Shown one piece after another: positions 51,854 to 61,167 of a stretch of DNA of 64,000 nt. This stretch comes from Rhodovulum sp. ES.010. Lineage in GTDB: Bacteria; Pseudomonadota; Alphaproteobacteria; Rhodobacterales; Rhodobacteraceae. A program made the position numbers and the translations under genes. The notes under the pieces were generated by a model, which was given only the letters and a program-made list of their open reading frames with translations, had not been told where the DNA came from and ran no database searches. The first letter of the stretch is position 1. Every line of letters starts with the position of its first letter. Location: contig NZ_FSRS01000001.1 of NCBI RefSeq assembly GCF_900142935.1, positions 506,001 through 570,000 on the forward strand. Reading direction: 5' to 3'.

Positions 51854-53659
51854 TCAGACAACGAGGCTCGCTCCGGCGGTCGAGGGGCCGGCATGGGCGC
51901 GGAAGGCGGCGAAGAGGTCGCGGCCAAGCCCTGTCTCGTTGCCCGACAGGTCGGGCGTGGCGGGGGTGCGGTCGAGCGCGCCCGCGGTGGTCACGTCCAG
52001 CGTGTCGCGCTCGGCGTCCAGCCGGATCACGTCGCCGTCCTGCAGCCGCGCCAGCGGGCCGCCCTCGGCCGCCTCCGGCGCGATATGGATCGCCGCGGGC
52101 ACCTTGCCGGACGCGCCCGACATCCGCCCGTCGGTGACCAGCGCCACCCTGAGCCCGCGATCCTGCAGCACCGCGAGCGTCGGCGTCAGGGCGTGCAACT
52201 CGGGCATGCCGTTGGCCTTCGGCCCCTGGAACCGGACCACGATCACGGTGTCCTCGGTGAATTCGCCCCGCTTGAAGGCGTCTTTCACCGCCTGCTGGTC
52301 GTGGAAGATGCGCGCCGGCGCCTCGATCACGCGGCGTTCGGGCGCCACGGCGGAGGTCTTGATGATGCCGCGCCCAAGATTGCCGTCAAGCGACCGGAGC
52401 CCGCCGGTGTCCTGGAACGGGTCGGCGGCGGGACGCAGGATCTTCTCGTTAAGGCTTTCGCCGGGTCCGTCGGCCCAGGAAAGGGCGCCATCCACGAGCT
52501 TCGGCTCCGTCGTGTAGGCGGCAAGGCCCCCGCCCGCCACGGTCTGCGTGTCGGGGTGGAGCAGGCCCGCCTCAAGCAGTTCGCCGATCATGTAGGCCAG
52601 CCCGCCGGCGGCGTGGAAATGGTTCACGTCCGCCAGCCCGTTGGGATAAACCCGCGCCATGAGCGGCGTCACCTCGGACAGGCGCGCGAAATCCTCGATG
52701 TCGAGGACGATTCCCGCCGCCCGCGCCATGGCGGGCAGGTGCAGCACAAGGTTGGTCGAGCCCCCCGTCGCCATCAGTCCGACGATGCCATTGGCGAAGG
52801 CGCGCTCGTCGAGGACATGGCCCGCCGGCGTGTAGGCGTTGCCGAGCGCGGTGATCTCCAGCGCCCGCCTGACGCCGGCCGCGGTCAGCGCGTCGCGCAT
52901 CGGCGTGTTCGGGTTGACGAAGGAGGCACCGGGCAGGTGCAGGCCCATGACCTCCATCAGTATCTGGTTGGAGTTGGCGGTCCCGTAGAATGTGCAGGTG
53001 CCCGGCCCGTGATAGCTTTCCATCTCGGCCTTCATCAGCGCGTCGCGACCGACCTCGCCAGCGGCGAATTGCTGGCGCACCATGGCCTTTTCGTCGTTGG
53101 GCAAGCCGCTGGTCATCGGCCCCGCGGGCAGGAACACCGCCGGGATGTGCCCGAAACTGGCCGCGGCGATCACCAGCCCCGGCACGATCTTGTCGCAGAC
53201 GCCGAGATAGACCGCCGCGTCGAAACAGTTGTGCGAGAGCGCAACGCCCGCCGCCAGCGCGATCACGTCACGCGAGAACAGCGACAGTTCCATGCCGGTC
53301 TGGCCTTGCGTGACCCCGTCGCACATCGCCGGTACGCCGCCGGCCACCTGCGCGGTGCCGCCGGCCTCGGCCGCCGCGGCGCGAATGAGATCGGGGAACC
53401 GCTCGAACGGCTGATGCGCCGAAAGCATGTCGTTATAGGCTGTGACGATACCCAGGTTCGGCGCGCGGCGCTCGGCGAGGGTGTCTTTGGCCGCGCCCGC
53501 GGCGGCATAGGCATGGGCTTGGTTGCCGCAGGACAGGTGCGCGCGGGCCGGCCCGTCCGCAGCCGCCCGTGCGATCCGGTCGAGATAGGCGGCGCGCGTT
53601 GGGCGGGAGCGTTCGACGATCGCGGCGGTCACCTCTTCGAGCGCGGGGTTGAGCGGCAT
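51854..53659 (-). CDS. edd: 6-phosphogluconate dehydratase
   Basis: A 601-residue IlvD/Edd-family dehydratase that converts 6-phosphogluconate to 2-keto-3-deoxy-6-phosphogluconate. Iron-sulphur ligands are in MCDGVTQGQ and [16 protein letters not shown], and the family motifs [13 protein letters not shown] and [14 protein letters not shown] are present; the length is that of Edd rather than IlvD. The start at 53659 follows AAGGAGA and is the normal family start; a longer frame is not credible. It is followed by eda. A LacI-type palindrome lies 47 nt upstream at 53706-53717. Confidence 0.95.
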   Translation of the reverse strand: MPLNPALEEVTAAIVERSRPTRAAYLDRIARAAADGPARAHLSCGNQAHAYAAAGAAKDTLAERRAPNLGIVTAYNDMLSAHQPFERFPDLIRAAAAEAGGTAQVAGGVPAMCDGVTQGQTGMELSLFSRDVIALAAGVALSHNCFDAAVYLGVCDKIVPGLVIAAASFGHIPAVFLPAGPMTSGLPNDEKAMVRQQFAAGEVGRDALMKAEMESYHGPGTCTFYGTANSNQILMEVMGLHLPGASFVNPNTPMRDALTAAGVRRALEITALGNAYTPAGHVLDERAFANGIVGLMATGGSTNLVLHLPAMARAAGIVLDIEDFARLSEVTPLMARVYPNGLADVNHFHAAGGLAYMIGELLEAGLLHPDTQTVAGGGLAAYTTEPKLVDGALSWADGPGESLNEKILRPAADPFQDTGGLRSLDGNLGRGIIKTSAVAPERRVIEAPARIFHDQQAVKDAFKRGEFTEDTVIVVRFQGPKANGMPELHALTPTLAVLQDRGLRVALVTDGRMSGASGKVPAAIHIAPEAAEGGPLARLQDGDVIRLDAERDTLDVTTAGALDRTPATPDLSGNETGLGRDLFAAFRAHAGPSTAGASLVV

Positions 53660-53705
53660 CGGCTGTCTCCTTCGGGTCGGCTCGGCCTTGCGGCGGATAT
53701 AGGCG

Positions 53706-53717
53706 GTTAGCGCTAAC
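53706..53717. promoter_or_regulatory. LacI-family-type palindromic operator of edd-eda
   Basis: GTTAGCGCTAAC, a perfect 12-bp palindrome (13/14 matches to TGTTAGCGCTAACA), 46-58 nt upstream of edd. Sites of this form, with a central CG and TTA/TAA arms, are typical of LacI-type sugar regulators such as GntR. It also lies 76 nt upstream of the divergent rlmI-like gene. Confidence 0.75.
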
Positions 53718-53792
53718 AAAGAAACCCCGTCCGCGCGCTGGCCGTCCCGATTCCGGCTTTTCGCGGCACGCGGCGCGGCGTAAGGGGAGGGC

Positions 53793-54989
53793 ATGAGCGA
53801 TACTCTTCCCACCGTCCGGCTGCGGCCCAAGGCCGAAGCCCGCGCGATCCGCCACGGCTTTCCCTGGGTCTATGCCGACGAACTGGTCACCGACCGGCGC
53901 ACGAAGGCGCTGGCGCCCGGGGCTCTGGCGCGGCTGGAGGATGCCGAGCGGCGGCCCCTGGCACTGGTCACGGTCAATCCCGGCTCGAAGATCATCGCGC
54001 GGGTGCTGGACCGCGACCCGGAGGCCGAGATTGGGTCGGCTTGGCTGCGCGCGCGCCTGTCCCGCGCGCTTGCGCTGCGCGAACGGCTCTACGACGCGCC
54101 GTTCTACCGGCTCGTCCATGCCGAGGCGGACGGGCTCCCTGGCGTGGTGATCGACCGGTTCGGGGCGGTCGCGGCAGTCCAGCCCAATGCCGCCTGGGCC
54201 GAGACGCGTTTCGACGCGCTGACCGAGGCGCTGGTCGCGGTCACCGGGGTCGAGACGGTAATCAAGAACGGAACCGGGCGCGCCCGGAGCCTGGAGGGGC
54301 TGCCCGAGGAGACCGCGGTGATTCGCGGCGCGGCAGAGCGGCCGGTGCCGGTCCCGATGAACGGCGCGACCTACATGGCCGACCTCCTGGGCGGGCAGAA
54401 GACGGGGCTGTTCTATGACCAGCGCCCGAACCACGCGTTTGCCGCGCGGCTGGCGCGGGATGCGCGCGTGCTGGACGTGTTTTCGCATGTGGGGGGGTTT
54501 GCGCTGGCCACGCTTGCAGGCGGCGCGACGCGGGCGCTTGCGGTCGATTCCTCGGCCGCGGCGCTGGACCTCGCCGCGGCGGGGGCAGAGGCTACGGGCG
54601 TGGCCGCGCGCTTCGCGACGCGGCAGGGCGACGCCTTTGCCGCGATGGCCGCGCTTGCCGAAGAGGGGGAGCGCTTCGACCTGGTGATCTGCGACCCGCC
54701 GGCCTTTGCGCCGTCGAAGCCCGCGCTGGAGGCGGGGCTGCGCGCCTATGAACGGGTGGCGCGGCTGGCCGCGGGGCTGGTGGCGGCCGACGGTTTCCTC
54801 TGCCTTTGCTCGTGCTCGCATGCCGCCGACCTCGCCCGGTTCCGGGCGGCGTCTGCCCGCGGCATCGGCAAGGCCGGACGGCGGGCACAACTGCTTCATA
54901 CCGGGTTCGCCGGGCCTGATCACCCGGTGCTGCCGCAGCTTGCGGAATCCTCCTATCTCAAGGCGCTGGTCTTCCGGCTGTCCCCATGA
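53793..54989 (+). CDS. RlmI-like class I rRNA large-subunit methyltransferase
   Basis: A 398-residue protein with an N-terminal PUA domain (about 1-80; [12 protein letters not shown]) and a C-terminal SAM-dependent methyltransferase domain whose motif I is [20 protein letters not shown] near residue 230; the catalytic motif is [10 protein letters not shown] and a second cysteine lies in CLCSCSHA. The layout is that of RlmI, which makes m5C1962 in 23S rRNA. AGGGGAGG lies 6 nt upstream of the start. Its stop overlaps the start of the PIN-domain gene by 4 nt, so the two are coupled. Confidence 0.9.
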   Translation: MSDTLPTVRLRPKAEARAIRHGFPWVYADELVTDRRTKALAPGALARLEDAERRPLALVTVNPGSKIIARVLDRDPEAEIGSAWLRARLSRALALRERLYDAPFYRLVHAEADGLPGVVIDRFGAVAAVQPNAAWAETRFDALTEALVAVTGVETVIKNGTGRARSLEGLPEETAVIRGAAERPVPVPMNGATYMADLLGGQKTGLFYDQRPNHAFAARLARDARVLDVFSHVGGFALATLAGGATRALAVDSSAAALDLAAAGAEATGVAARFATRQGDAFAAMAALAEEGERFDLVICDPPAFAPSKPALEAGLRAYERVARLAAGLVAADGFLCLCSCSHAADLARFRAASARGIGKAGRRAQLLHTGFAGPDHPVLPQLAESSYLKALVFRLSP

Positions 54990-55555
54990 AGGTGCTGCTG
55001 GACGCCTGCGTCCTGTATCCGACGGTGCTCAGGGAAATCCTGCTGGGCATCGCGGGGCAGGGGCTGTTCACGCCGCTCTGGTCGCCGCGCATCCTCGAGG
55101 AATGGGCGCGGGCGGCGCGCAAGATCGGGCCCACCGGCGAGGCGCAGGCCCGCGCCGAGATCGCGCTGGTGCGCGCCGCCTGGCCGGCCGCGGAGGTGGC
55201 GCCGCGCGACGGCCTGGAGGCGCGACTCTGGCTGCCGGATGCGGCCGACATCCACGTGCTCGCGGCCGCGATCGCCGGGGGCGCGGACCTGATCCTGACC
55301 TTCAATGCCCGCGACTTCCCGCGCCATGTGCTGGCAGAGGAGGGGCTGCAGCGGGAGGGGCCGGACGGGTTCCTGATGGAGTTGTGGCTGGCGCATCCGG
55401 CGGCGGTGGGCGACACGGTCGAGCGGGTCCGGGCGGAGGCCGCGCGGCTGTCGGGCGCCCCCCAGGAAACGCGCGCGCTTCTGAAACGCGCGCGCCTGCC
55501 GCGACTCGGCAAGGCGCTCGGCTCAGGCATCGGCACGTCGTCCCGACAGGTCTGA
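54986..55555 (+). CDS. PIN-domain protein of the RSP_2648 family
   Basis: A 189-residue PIN-fold protein, starting [20 protein letters not shown] with the first catalytic Asp near residue 6; further acidic residues are in PDAADIHVLAAAIAGGADLI. Sequence and length fit the RSP_2648 subfamily named after a Rhodobacter sphaeroides gene. PIN domains are usually ribonucleases; this stands alone without an antitoxin-like partner, so a VapC role is doubtful. It overlaps the stop of the rRNA methyltransferase gene by 4 nt, suggesting a housekeeping RNA function. Confidence 0.88.
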   Translation: MKVLLDACVLYPTVLREILLGIAGQGLFTPLWSPRILEEWARAARKIGPTGEAQARAEIALVRAAWPAAEVAPRDGLEARLWLPDAADIHVLAAAIAGGADLILTFNARDFPRHVLAEEGLQREGPDGFLMELWLAHPAAVGDTVERVRAEAARLSGAPQETRALLKRARLPRLGKALGSGIGTSSRQV

Positions 55556-55598
55556 TCCGGCGGTCCTGCGCGACCCCGTCAGGAAACGCGCCCGCCCC

Positions 55599-56294
55599 TC
55601 AGTCCGGCGTCACCGCCCGCCAACGCGTCTCCAGGGCCTCGATGGCCTGCACGCGATCCGCGGTCTTGGGGTGGCTCATCAGCCAGGCCGGCATCACGCC
55701 GCCGCGCCCCTTGGTCAGCTCGTCGAGCTTGTGGAACAGCGATTTCTGGGGCTCTGTGCCGATGCCGGCCTTGGTCAGCAGCGCGGCGGCATAGGCATCG
55801 GCCTCGTATTCGTCCTGCCGACTGAGCCGCGCGGCCAGCAGCGAGGCCAGCGCGTTGGCGATATAGATGCCGATCCCCGGCAGGAACCGGCTCAGGATCA
55901 TCGCCAGCGCGGTCCGCATCGCGTTCTGCCCGGAAAAGTCGATCATCCGCCGCCGCGCATGGCCAAGCGCCACGTGGCCGAGTTCATGCGCGATGACGCT
56001 GGCCATCTCCTCGGCCGTCACCTCGCCGGCCCGGTACCGGTCGTAGAACCCGCGGGTGACGAAGATGCGCCCGTCCGGCGCGGCGAGCCCGTTGACCGGA
56101 TCGATCTCGTAGATATGGACGCGGATGCGCGGCACATCCAGCGCCTCGGCCATACGGTCGGTCATCGCCTTCAGCCGCTTGTCGGCCAGTTCCGTCGAGC
56201 GCGCATCGAGTTCGCGGCCCGTGCGCCAGGCCGAAAAGCGATACATCGCGACGGCGTAGAGGACGGCCAGAAGGATCGGCGTGAGCTTCAGCAT
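55599..56294 (-). CDS. M48-family zinc metallopeptidase
   Basis: A 231-residue peptidase anchored by an N-terminal helix (LKLTPILLAVLYAVAMYRFS). The zinc motif HELGH is near residue 100, and the third ligand is in EYEADAYAAALL (about residue 165). A second hydrophobic stretch (FLPGIGIYIANALASLLAAR) may be a further membrane or interface segment. It is shorter than HtpX and closer to Bep-A-like/Ste24 relatives. Role probably in envelope protein quality control. It is last in the minus-strand block that begins with MoxR. Confidence 0.9.
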   Translation of the reverse strand: MLKLTPILLAVLYAVAMYRFSAWRTGRELDARSTELADKRLKAMTDRMAEALDVPRIRVHIYEIDPVNGLAAPDGRIFVTRGFYDRYRAGEVTAEEMASVIAHELGHVALGHARRRMIDFSGQNAMRTALAMILSRFLPGIGIYIANALASLLAARLSRQDEYEADAYAAALLTKAGIGTEPQKSLFHKLDELTKGRGGVMPAWLMSHPKTADRVQAIEALETRWRAVTPD

Positions 56295-56351
56295 GATGCG
56301 GATATGGCGCCGCGCGGTCCCGCAGGCAACCCGCGCGGCGTCACGCCCGCG

Positions 56352-56780
56352 TCAGGCAAGCCGCGCGTCCATCGTGATCTCGGCCCCCGCGCAGAGCTTG
56401 GAGACCGGGCAGCCGTCCTTCGCGGCGTCGGCCGCGGTGCGGAACGCGGCCTCGTCAAGCCCTGGCACCTTGGCGGTCAGGTCGAGATGCAGCCGCTTGA
56501 TCGCGAAGCCTTCTCCCTCCTTGTTGAGGGTCACGGTCGAGGTGGCGGTGATCTCCTCGGGTGTCGCGCCATGCTCGCCGAGGATCATCGACAGCGCCAT
56601 CGAGAAACAGGCGGCATGCGCCGCCCCGATCAGTTCCTCGGGATTGGTGCCGGCCGCGCCCTCGAACCGGGTGTCGAAGCCGTAGGGCACCTCGCGCAGC
56701 AGGCCCGATTCCGTCGACAGATGCCCCTGGCCGGATTTCAGATCGCCCGTCCAGGTGGCGGACCCTTTCTTCTCGATCAT
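56352..56780 (-). CDS. OsmC-family peroxidase-like protein
   Basis: A 142-residue OsmC/Ohr-family protein with the two reactive cysteines in AAHAACFSMALSM near residue 60 and DGCPVSKLC near 125, which act as peroxidatic and resolving thiols against organic hydroperoxides. KEGEG and the MIEKKGSATWTGDLKSG start fit OsmC rather than Ohr. GGAGGTATCC precedes the start; the ATG 13 codons upstream is less likely. It lies between the VWA protein and the M48 peptidase on the same strand. Confidence 0.92.
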   Translation of the reverse strand: MIEKKGSATWTGDLKSGQGHLSTESGLLREVPYGFDTRFEGAAGTNPEELIGAAHAACFSMALSMILGEHGATPEEITATSTVTLNKEGEGFAIKRLHLDLTAKVPGLDEAAFRTAADAAKDGCPVSKLCAGAEITMDARLA

Positions 56781-56849
56781 CTGGGGATACCTCCGTGGTT
56801 GCGGTTCGTCCCCCAACAACCGCCCGGGGCCCCGAGTCGTTGCAAGCCG

Positions 56850-58034
56850 TCAGCGCCCCAGCGCCTTCATGCCCCGCTCGATCCCTTCCAGCGTCATCGG
56901 CACCATCTGCCCGCCGAAGATCTCGCGGATCATGCCGATCGACTGGGTGTAGTCCCAATGCCGCTCGGGCACCGGGTTGATCCAGAGGTTGTCCGGCCAT
57001 TTCGCGCGGGCGCGTTCCAGCCAGACACGGCCCGGCTCGGCGTTCCAATGCTCGTTCGCGCCGCCGGCAAAGGCGATCTCGTAGGGGCTCATGCTGGCGT
57101 CACCCACGAAGATGCACTTGTAGTCCGGCCCGTAGGTATGCAGCACGTCCCAGGTGGGCGTGACCTCGTTCCAGCGCCGGCGGTTGTCGCGCCAGACACC
57201 TTCGTACAGGCAGTTGTGGAAGTAATAGTATTCGAGATGCTTGAACTCGGCCCGCGCGGCCGAGAACAACTCCTCCACCACGCCGATATGGTCGTCCATC
57301 GACCCGCCGACGTCGAGAAACAAGAGCACCTTGACCGCGTTGTGCCGCTCGGGTCGGGTCTTCACGTCGAGATAGCCGTGATCGGCGGTGGCGCGGATCG
57401 TCTCGTCGAGATCGAGCTCGTGATGCGCGCCTTCGCGCGCCCAGCGTCGCAGCCGCTTGAGCGCGACCTTGATGTTGCGGGTGCCCAGTTCCACGCTGTT
57501 GTCGAGATTGCGGAACTCGCGCCGGTCCCAGACCTTGACCGCGCGGCGGTGGCGCGAGCGGTCCTGGCCGATCCGCACACCCTCGGGATTGTAGCCCCAG
57601 GCGCCGAAGGGCGAGGTGCCGGCGGTGCCGATCCACTTGTTGCCGCCCTGGTGGCGTTCCTGCTGTTCCTTCAGCCGCTCCTTCAGCGCTTCCATCAGCT
57701 TGTCGAAGCCGCCCAGCGCCTCTATCTCGGCGCGCTCTTCTTCGCTCAGGTGCTTCTCGGCCATCTTGCGCAGCCAGTCCTCGGGCAGGTCCAGTGCCTC
57801 GAGCACCTCGCCCGGGCCGATCTCCTCGATCCCGGCGAAGCTTTCGGCGAAGGCACGGTCGAACCGGTCCAGCAGGCGCTCATCCTTTACCATCGCGGTG
57901 CGCGCGAGATAGTAGAAGCGCTCGACGTCATAGGTGGCGAGCCCGGCCTTCACCGCCTCGAGAAAGCCGAGATACTCGCGGATCGAGACGGGAATACCGG
58001 CGGCGCGCAGGGTCTGGAAGAACGGCAGGAACAT
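56850..58034 (-). CDS. CoxE-like VWA-domain protein
   Basis: A 394-residue protein of the VWA/CoxE-like (DUF58-unrelated) family encoded with MoxR ATPases. The N-terminal helical part (LPFFQTLRAAGIPVSIREYL) is followed by a Glu/Gln-rich segment and a VWA domain from about residue 235, whose MIDAS motif reads LFLDVGGSMDDH: the first Ser of the usual DxSxS is Gly, so metal binding may be altered. GRDRDR-like basic stretches surround it. It should work with the AAA protein at 60132-60968, three genes upstream on the same strand, as a chaperone pair. CoxE proteins assist metalloenzyme maturation in some systems; the client here is unknown. Confidence 0.88.
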   Translation of the reverse strand: MFLPFFQTLRAAGIPVSIREYLGFLEAVKAGLATYDVERFYYLARTAMVKDERLLDRFDRAFAESFAGIEEIGPGEVLEALDLPEDWLRKMAEKHLSEEERAEIEALGGFDKLMEALKERLKEQQERHQGGNKWIGTAGTSPFGAWGYNPEGVRIGQDRSRHRRAVKVWDRREFRNLDNSVELGTRNIKVALKRLRRWAREGAHHELDLDETIRATADHGYLDVKTRPERHNAVKVLLFLDVGGSMDDHIGVVEELFSAARAEFKHLEYYYFHNCLYEGVWRDNRRRWNEVTPTWDVLHTYGPDYKCIFVGDASMSPYEIAFAGGANEHWNAEPGRVWLERARAKWPDNLWINPVPERHWDYTQSIGMIREIFGGQMVPMTLEGIERGMKALGR

Positions 58035-58101
58035 GGGCGAAGGATAGGGCGGGGCGGGCGCCCGGGAAAGGGGCAAGACGGGACTATCTCCGCGCGCCGT
58101 C

Positions 58102-59460
58102 TCAGATGCCGCGCCGGGGCGTCAGCGCCGCGATCTCGCCCAGCCGCGCGCGCACCTCGGCGTCTTCGCCAAAGCCGTAGCGCGCCCACCCCAGCGCGTC
58201 GCCCCGCACCGCGCGCGCCTCGTTCGCCCGGCCCAGGGCGTCCAGCGCCCCGGCCTCGATCAGCAGCATGGTCGCCAGAAGCGCGGCGTTCTGCGCGCGT
58301 GTGGCCTCGTCCAGCGCGCCGTTGACGAGGCCGAGCGCGGTTTCCGCCTGCCCGGCCGACAGCGCGAACGCGGCCAGGTGCATCGCGACATGGGCCGATT
58401 GGATGCGCGTATCGGGGCGGGCGGCGTAGACCTGTCCCGCCTCCAGGAACGCCGCCAGCGCCAGGTCGCCGTCGCGGCCCAGCGACAGCCGGCCCAGCGC
58501 GAACAGGCTGAAGGCCAGCCGGGTGTCGCGCCAGCCGCGGGCCCGCGCGATGGCAACCGCCTCCGCTGCGGCGTCCAGGCGGCGGCGGGGCGCGGTTCCG
58601 GGGCCCAGCGCGGTCTCGATCGCGTCGATCCAGTCGCGCGTCGTGTGCGGCACCGGCGCCGTGCCCCGGCCCTGGCCGCGCGGGTTCAGCCGCGCCAGGA
58701 GCCCTGGCAGGATGTCCGCGACCTCGGCCCGGCTCATGCCCGAGCGCAGTTCCGGCGCGTAGTAGATGCGCAGGATCAGCATGTCGAACCCAGTCAGCAC
58801 GGTGTGGAAATTGTCGTCGTTGAATACCGAGTCCGGCAGACGGTAGAGATCGTTCAAGGGCCCCAGTGCCTGGGCCAGTTCCTCGTGCAGGCAGTCGCGC
58901 ACCTCTTGCGGGCTGACATCGCCGGGCAGGAAGATCGCCACGCGCTCGCGGGTGGTCAGGGTCGTCCAGTCCACCACGCGCGAGCGACGGGCCCGGCGGT
59001 ATTCGCCCCAACTCGACACCCGCGGCGCAACGAAACAGGCCGCCTCGGGGACCAGCCCCTGCAGCCGGGCGCGGGGCAGCACCTCGATGGTGATTTCGGC
59101 GTCACGGTCGGCGGGCACGCGGGCGATGTCGATGCCCGCCTCGTTGCGCAGGCGGGCCAGCAGTGCCGCAAGGTCGGGGCCGAGGCTGGGCGGGGGCCGT
59201 CCGGTCACGCGCACCGCGACCGGGGCCTCGAACCGGGTCAGGGCCGGTAGCGGGCGGCCGCTCTCCATCTGGAAGGCCAGGTCCAGGAAATCGCGCGCGA
59301 TCGCCGCGTTCGATCGCAACGGCGCCGCGCCCCGCCGCGCCGGGAAGGTCTTCATCGGCGGCAGCGCCGCGGGAGAGGGGGGCAGGCGCGTCGGCGCCTC
59401 CGCGACCGGCGCGGTGCAGGCGGCCAGCGCCACGCATCCGATCAGCGCGAGGCGGCGCAT
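58102..59460 (-). CDS. DUF2927 lipoprotein
   Basis: A 452-residue predicted lipoprotein with lipobox LAAC near residue 15. The central DUF2927 region (about 45-270) includes RDFLDLAFQMESGRPLPALT, CLHEELAQALGPLNDLYRLP and VFNDDNFHTVLTGFDMLILR; the C-terminal third is Ala-rich and helical, possibly TPR-like (RLAFSLFALGRLSLGRDGDL). HEELAQ resembles a degenerate metallopeptidase HExxH, as others of this family show. Function unknown. It sits between the GNAT and VWA genes, with 4 nt to the GNAT stop. Confidence 0.88.
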   Translation of the reverse strand: MRRLALIGCVALAACTAPVAEAPTRLPPSPAALPPMKTFPARRGAAPLRSNAAIARDFLDLAFQMESGRPLPALTRFEAPVAVRVTGRPPPSLGPDLAALLARLRNEAGIDIARVPADRDAEITIEVLPRARLQGLVPEAACFVAPRVSSWGEYRRARRSRVVDWTTLTTRERVAIFLPGDVSPQEVRDCLHEELAQALGPLNDLYRLPDSVFNDDNFHTVLTGFDMLILRIYYAPELRSGMSRAEVADILPGLLARLNPRGQGRGTAPVPHTTRDWIDAIETALGPGTAPRRRLDAAAEAVAIARARGWRDTRLAFSLFALGRLSLGRDGDLALAAFLEAGQVYAARPDTRIQSAHVAMHLAAFALSAGQAETALGLVNGALDEATRAQNAALLATMLLIEAGALDALGRANEARAVRGDALGWARYGFGEDAEVRARLGEIAALTPRRGI

Positions 59461-59464
59461 GCGC

Positions 59465-59911
59465 TCAGGCCCTCTGGTACTTGATGAATGGGGTCAACTG
59501 GCCGATCCGGTCGTAAAGCGCCCGGGCCTGCGCGTTGTCGGCCTGGGTCGTCCAGTAGACGGTCGGCACGTCGCGCGCGTCGGCCACCGCGTAGACCGCC
59601 TCGATCAGCGCCCGCCCGGCGCCCTTGCCGCGTGCCTCGGGGGCCACGTAGAGGTCCTGAAGGTAGCACACGTTCTCGGGCTTCCAGCAGTGGCGATGGA
59701 AGATGAAATGAACGAGCCCGACAGGGCAGCCGCCGGCCAGCGCCAGCCGACCGCCCATGCACGGGGCGCCGCCGTGCAGAAGCCGCGTGAAGGTCGTTTC
59801 GTAAACCTCTGGCGTGACGTACGTTTCGTAGAAGTCCAGGTAGGCGTTCCAGAGCCGGGCCCAGTCCTCCCGGTCCTCCGGTCGCAGGGGGCGGATGGTG
59901 ATCTCGGGCAA
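59465..59911 (-). CDS. GNAT-family N-acetyltransferase
   Basis: A 148-residue GNAT acetyltransferase. The acetyl-CoA loop is VAPEARGKGAGRALIEAV near residue 97, with strand beta-4 LQDLYVAP and the C-terminal DNAQARALYDRIG. The substrate is unknown. The start is a TTG at 59911 preceded by AAAGG at 8 nt. Its stop lies 4 nt before the DUF2927 start, so the two are coupled. Confidence 0.88.
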   Translation of the reverse strand: MPEITIRPLRPEDREDWARLWNAYLDFYETYVTPEVYETTFTRLLHGGAPCMGGRLALAGGCPVGLVHFIFHRHCWKPENVCYLQDLYVAPEARGKGAGRALIEAVYAVADARDVPTVYWTTQADNAQARALYDRIGQLTPFIKYQRA

Positions 59912-60023
59912 GGGCGGGCCTTTCGCGACGCGGACGGGGTGCGCTCATCGTGCGCCAGCGCGTGCGCGGACACAAGCCCGCGCGGCGCGCCCGATGCAGC
60001 GTGGCCGCCCCGCCGTGCCCCGG

Positions 60024-60102
60024 GTCTTCTTCTTGGTCCAAATACTCCCGCCGTAGGCGCCGGGCGCCATAGCGCTCGGCCACCCCCAACGCCGGGCAAG
60101 CG
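60024..60102 (-). repeat. Dispersed repeat, copy 1
   Basis: A 79-bp element on the minus strand, 30 nt downstream of the MoxR stop. It aligns with copy 2 at 62974-63047 in the same orientation relative to the gene upstream. Shared blocks are CGCTTG..CCG.CGTTGGGGG at one end and GCGGGAGTATTTGG.CCAAGA at the other, joined by a divergent GC-rich middle of about 25 bp. It does not encode a protein. Confidence 0.75.
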
Positions 60103-60131
60103 ACCTTGCCGCGTGGGCCGGGGGCGGGGGT

Positions 60132-60968
60132 CTATCCCCGCCGCGCCATGAAGGCGAGGCGCTCGAAGAGTTGAACGTCCTGTTCGTTCTTCAGCAGCGC
60201 CCCGTGCAGCCGCGGCAGCGCCGAGCGCGGGTCGCGCCGCAGGTCCTCCGGCGCGAGCTCCTCGGCCAGCAAGAGCTTCAGCCAGTCAAGCACCTCCGAG
60301 GTGGAAGGCCGCTTTTTCAGCCCGTCCATCTCGCGCAGCTCGTAGAACTGCGTGAGCGCCGCGTGCAAGAGGTCCTGCTTGATCCCCGGGTGATGCACCT
60401 CGACGATGCGCTTCATCGTCTCGATGTCTGGGAAGCGGATGTAGTGGAAGAAGCAACGCCGCAGGAAGGCGTCGGGCAGTTCCTTCTCGTTGTTCGAGGT
60501 GATGATGACCACCGGGCGATGCGTCGCGCGCACCGTCTCGCCGGTTTCGTAGACGTGGAACTCCATCCGGTCGAGCTCTTGCAACAGGTCGTTGGGAAAC
60601 TCGATATCGGCCTTGTCGATCTCGTCGATGAGCAGGACGACGCGTTCGGGCGCGGCGAAGGCCTGCCAGAGCTTGCCCTGCTTGATGTAGTTGGCCACGT
60701 CGTGCACGCGCTCCTCGCCCAACTGGCTGTCGCGCAGCCGGCTGACGGCGTCGTATTCGTAGAGCCCCTGCTGGGCGCGGGTGGTCGACTTGATGTGCCA
60801 CTCGATCAGGGGCATTTCCAGCGACCGGGCCACCTCGCGGGCGAGTTCGGTCTTGCCGGTTCCGGGTTCGCCCTTGACGAGAAGCGGGCGCTCCAGCGTC
60901 ACCGCGGCGTTGACCGCGATGCTAAGATCCTCCGCCGCCACGTAGCTGTCTGTCGAGCCGAACTGCAT
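60132..60968 (-). CDS. MoxR-type AAA ATPase
   Basis: A 278-residue AAA+ protein of the MoxR/CbbQ kind. Walker A GEPGTGKTELAREV is near residue 33, Walker B VVLLIDEIDKADIEF near 98, sensor 1 VIITSNNEKELPDA near 150 and the arginine finger region RRCFFHYIRF follows. The C-terminal lid ends in RRG. GAGG lies just upstream of the ATG at 60968; a 36-codon longer frame is unlikely. It probably remodels a client with the VWA protein at 56850-58034; both are on the same strand with DUF2927 and GNAT genes between. Confidence 0.92.
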   Translation of the reverse strand: MQFGSTDSYVAAEDLSIAVNAAVTLERPLLVKGEPGTGKTELAREVARSLEMPLIEWHIKSTTRAQQGLYEYDAVSRLRDSQLGEERVHDVANYIKQGKLWQAFAAPERVVLLIDEIDKADIEFPNDLLQELDRMEFHVYETGETVRATHRPVVIITSNNEKELPDAFLRRCFFHYIRFPDIETMKRIVEVHHPGIKQDLLHAALTQFYELREMDGLKKRPSTSEVLDWLKLLLAEELAPEDLRRDPRSALPRLHGALLKNEQDVQLFERLAFMARRG

Positions 60969-61167
60969 GCAACCTCGCGTGAAACGCTCCCAATCCGGAG
61001 GCGACCATAGCGCCCCTTCACAAACAGGCAAGCCGCATGTATTTGGCAACCATAACGGCCAGATTACTAGTGACACGACCCGGCGATTGGGCTACGAGCG
61101 AGCCCGGGAGTGCCGGGGGAGAGGGAACATGAAGCACATTTCGCCCGGCCCAGACGAGGAAGCAGGG

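Noticed and set aside
54986..55555. VapC toxin
   Set aside because: There is no antitoxin-like small gene upstream; it overlaps an rRNA methyltransferase gene and fits a chromosomal PIN subfamily.
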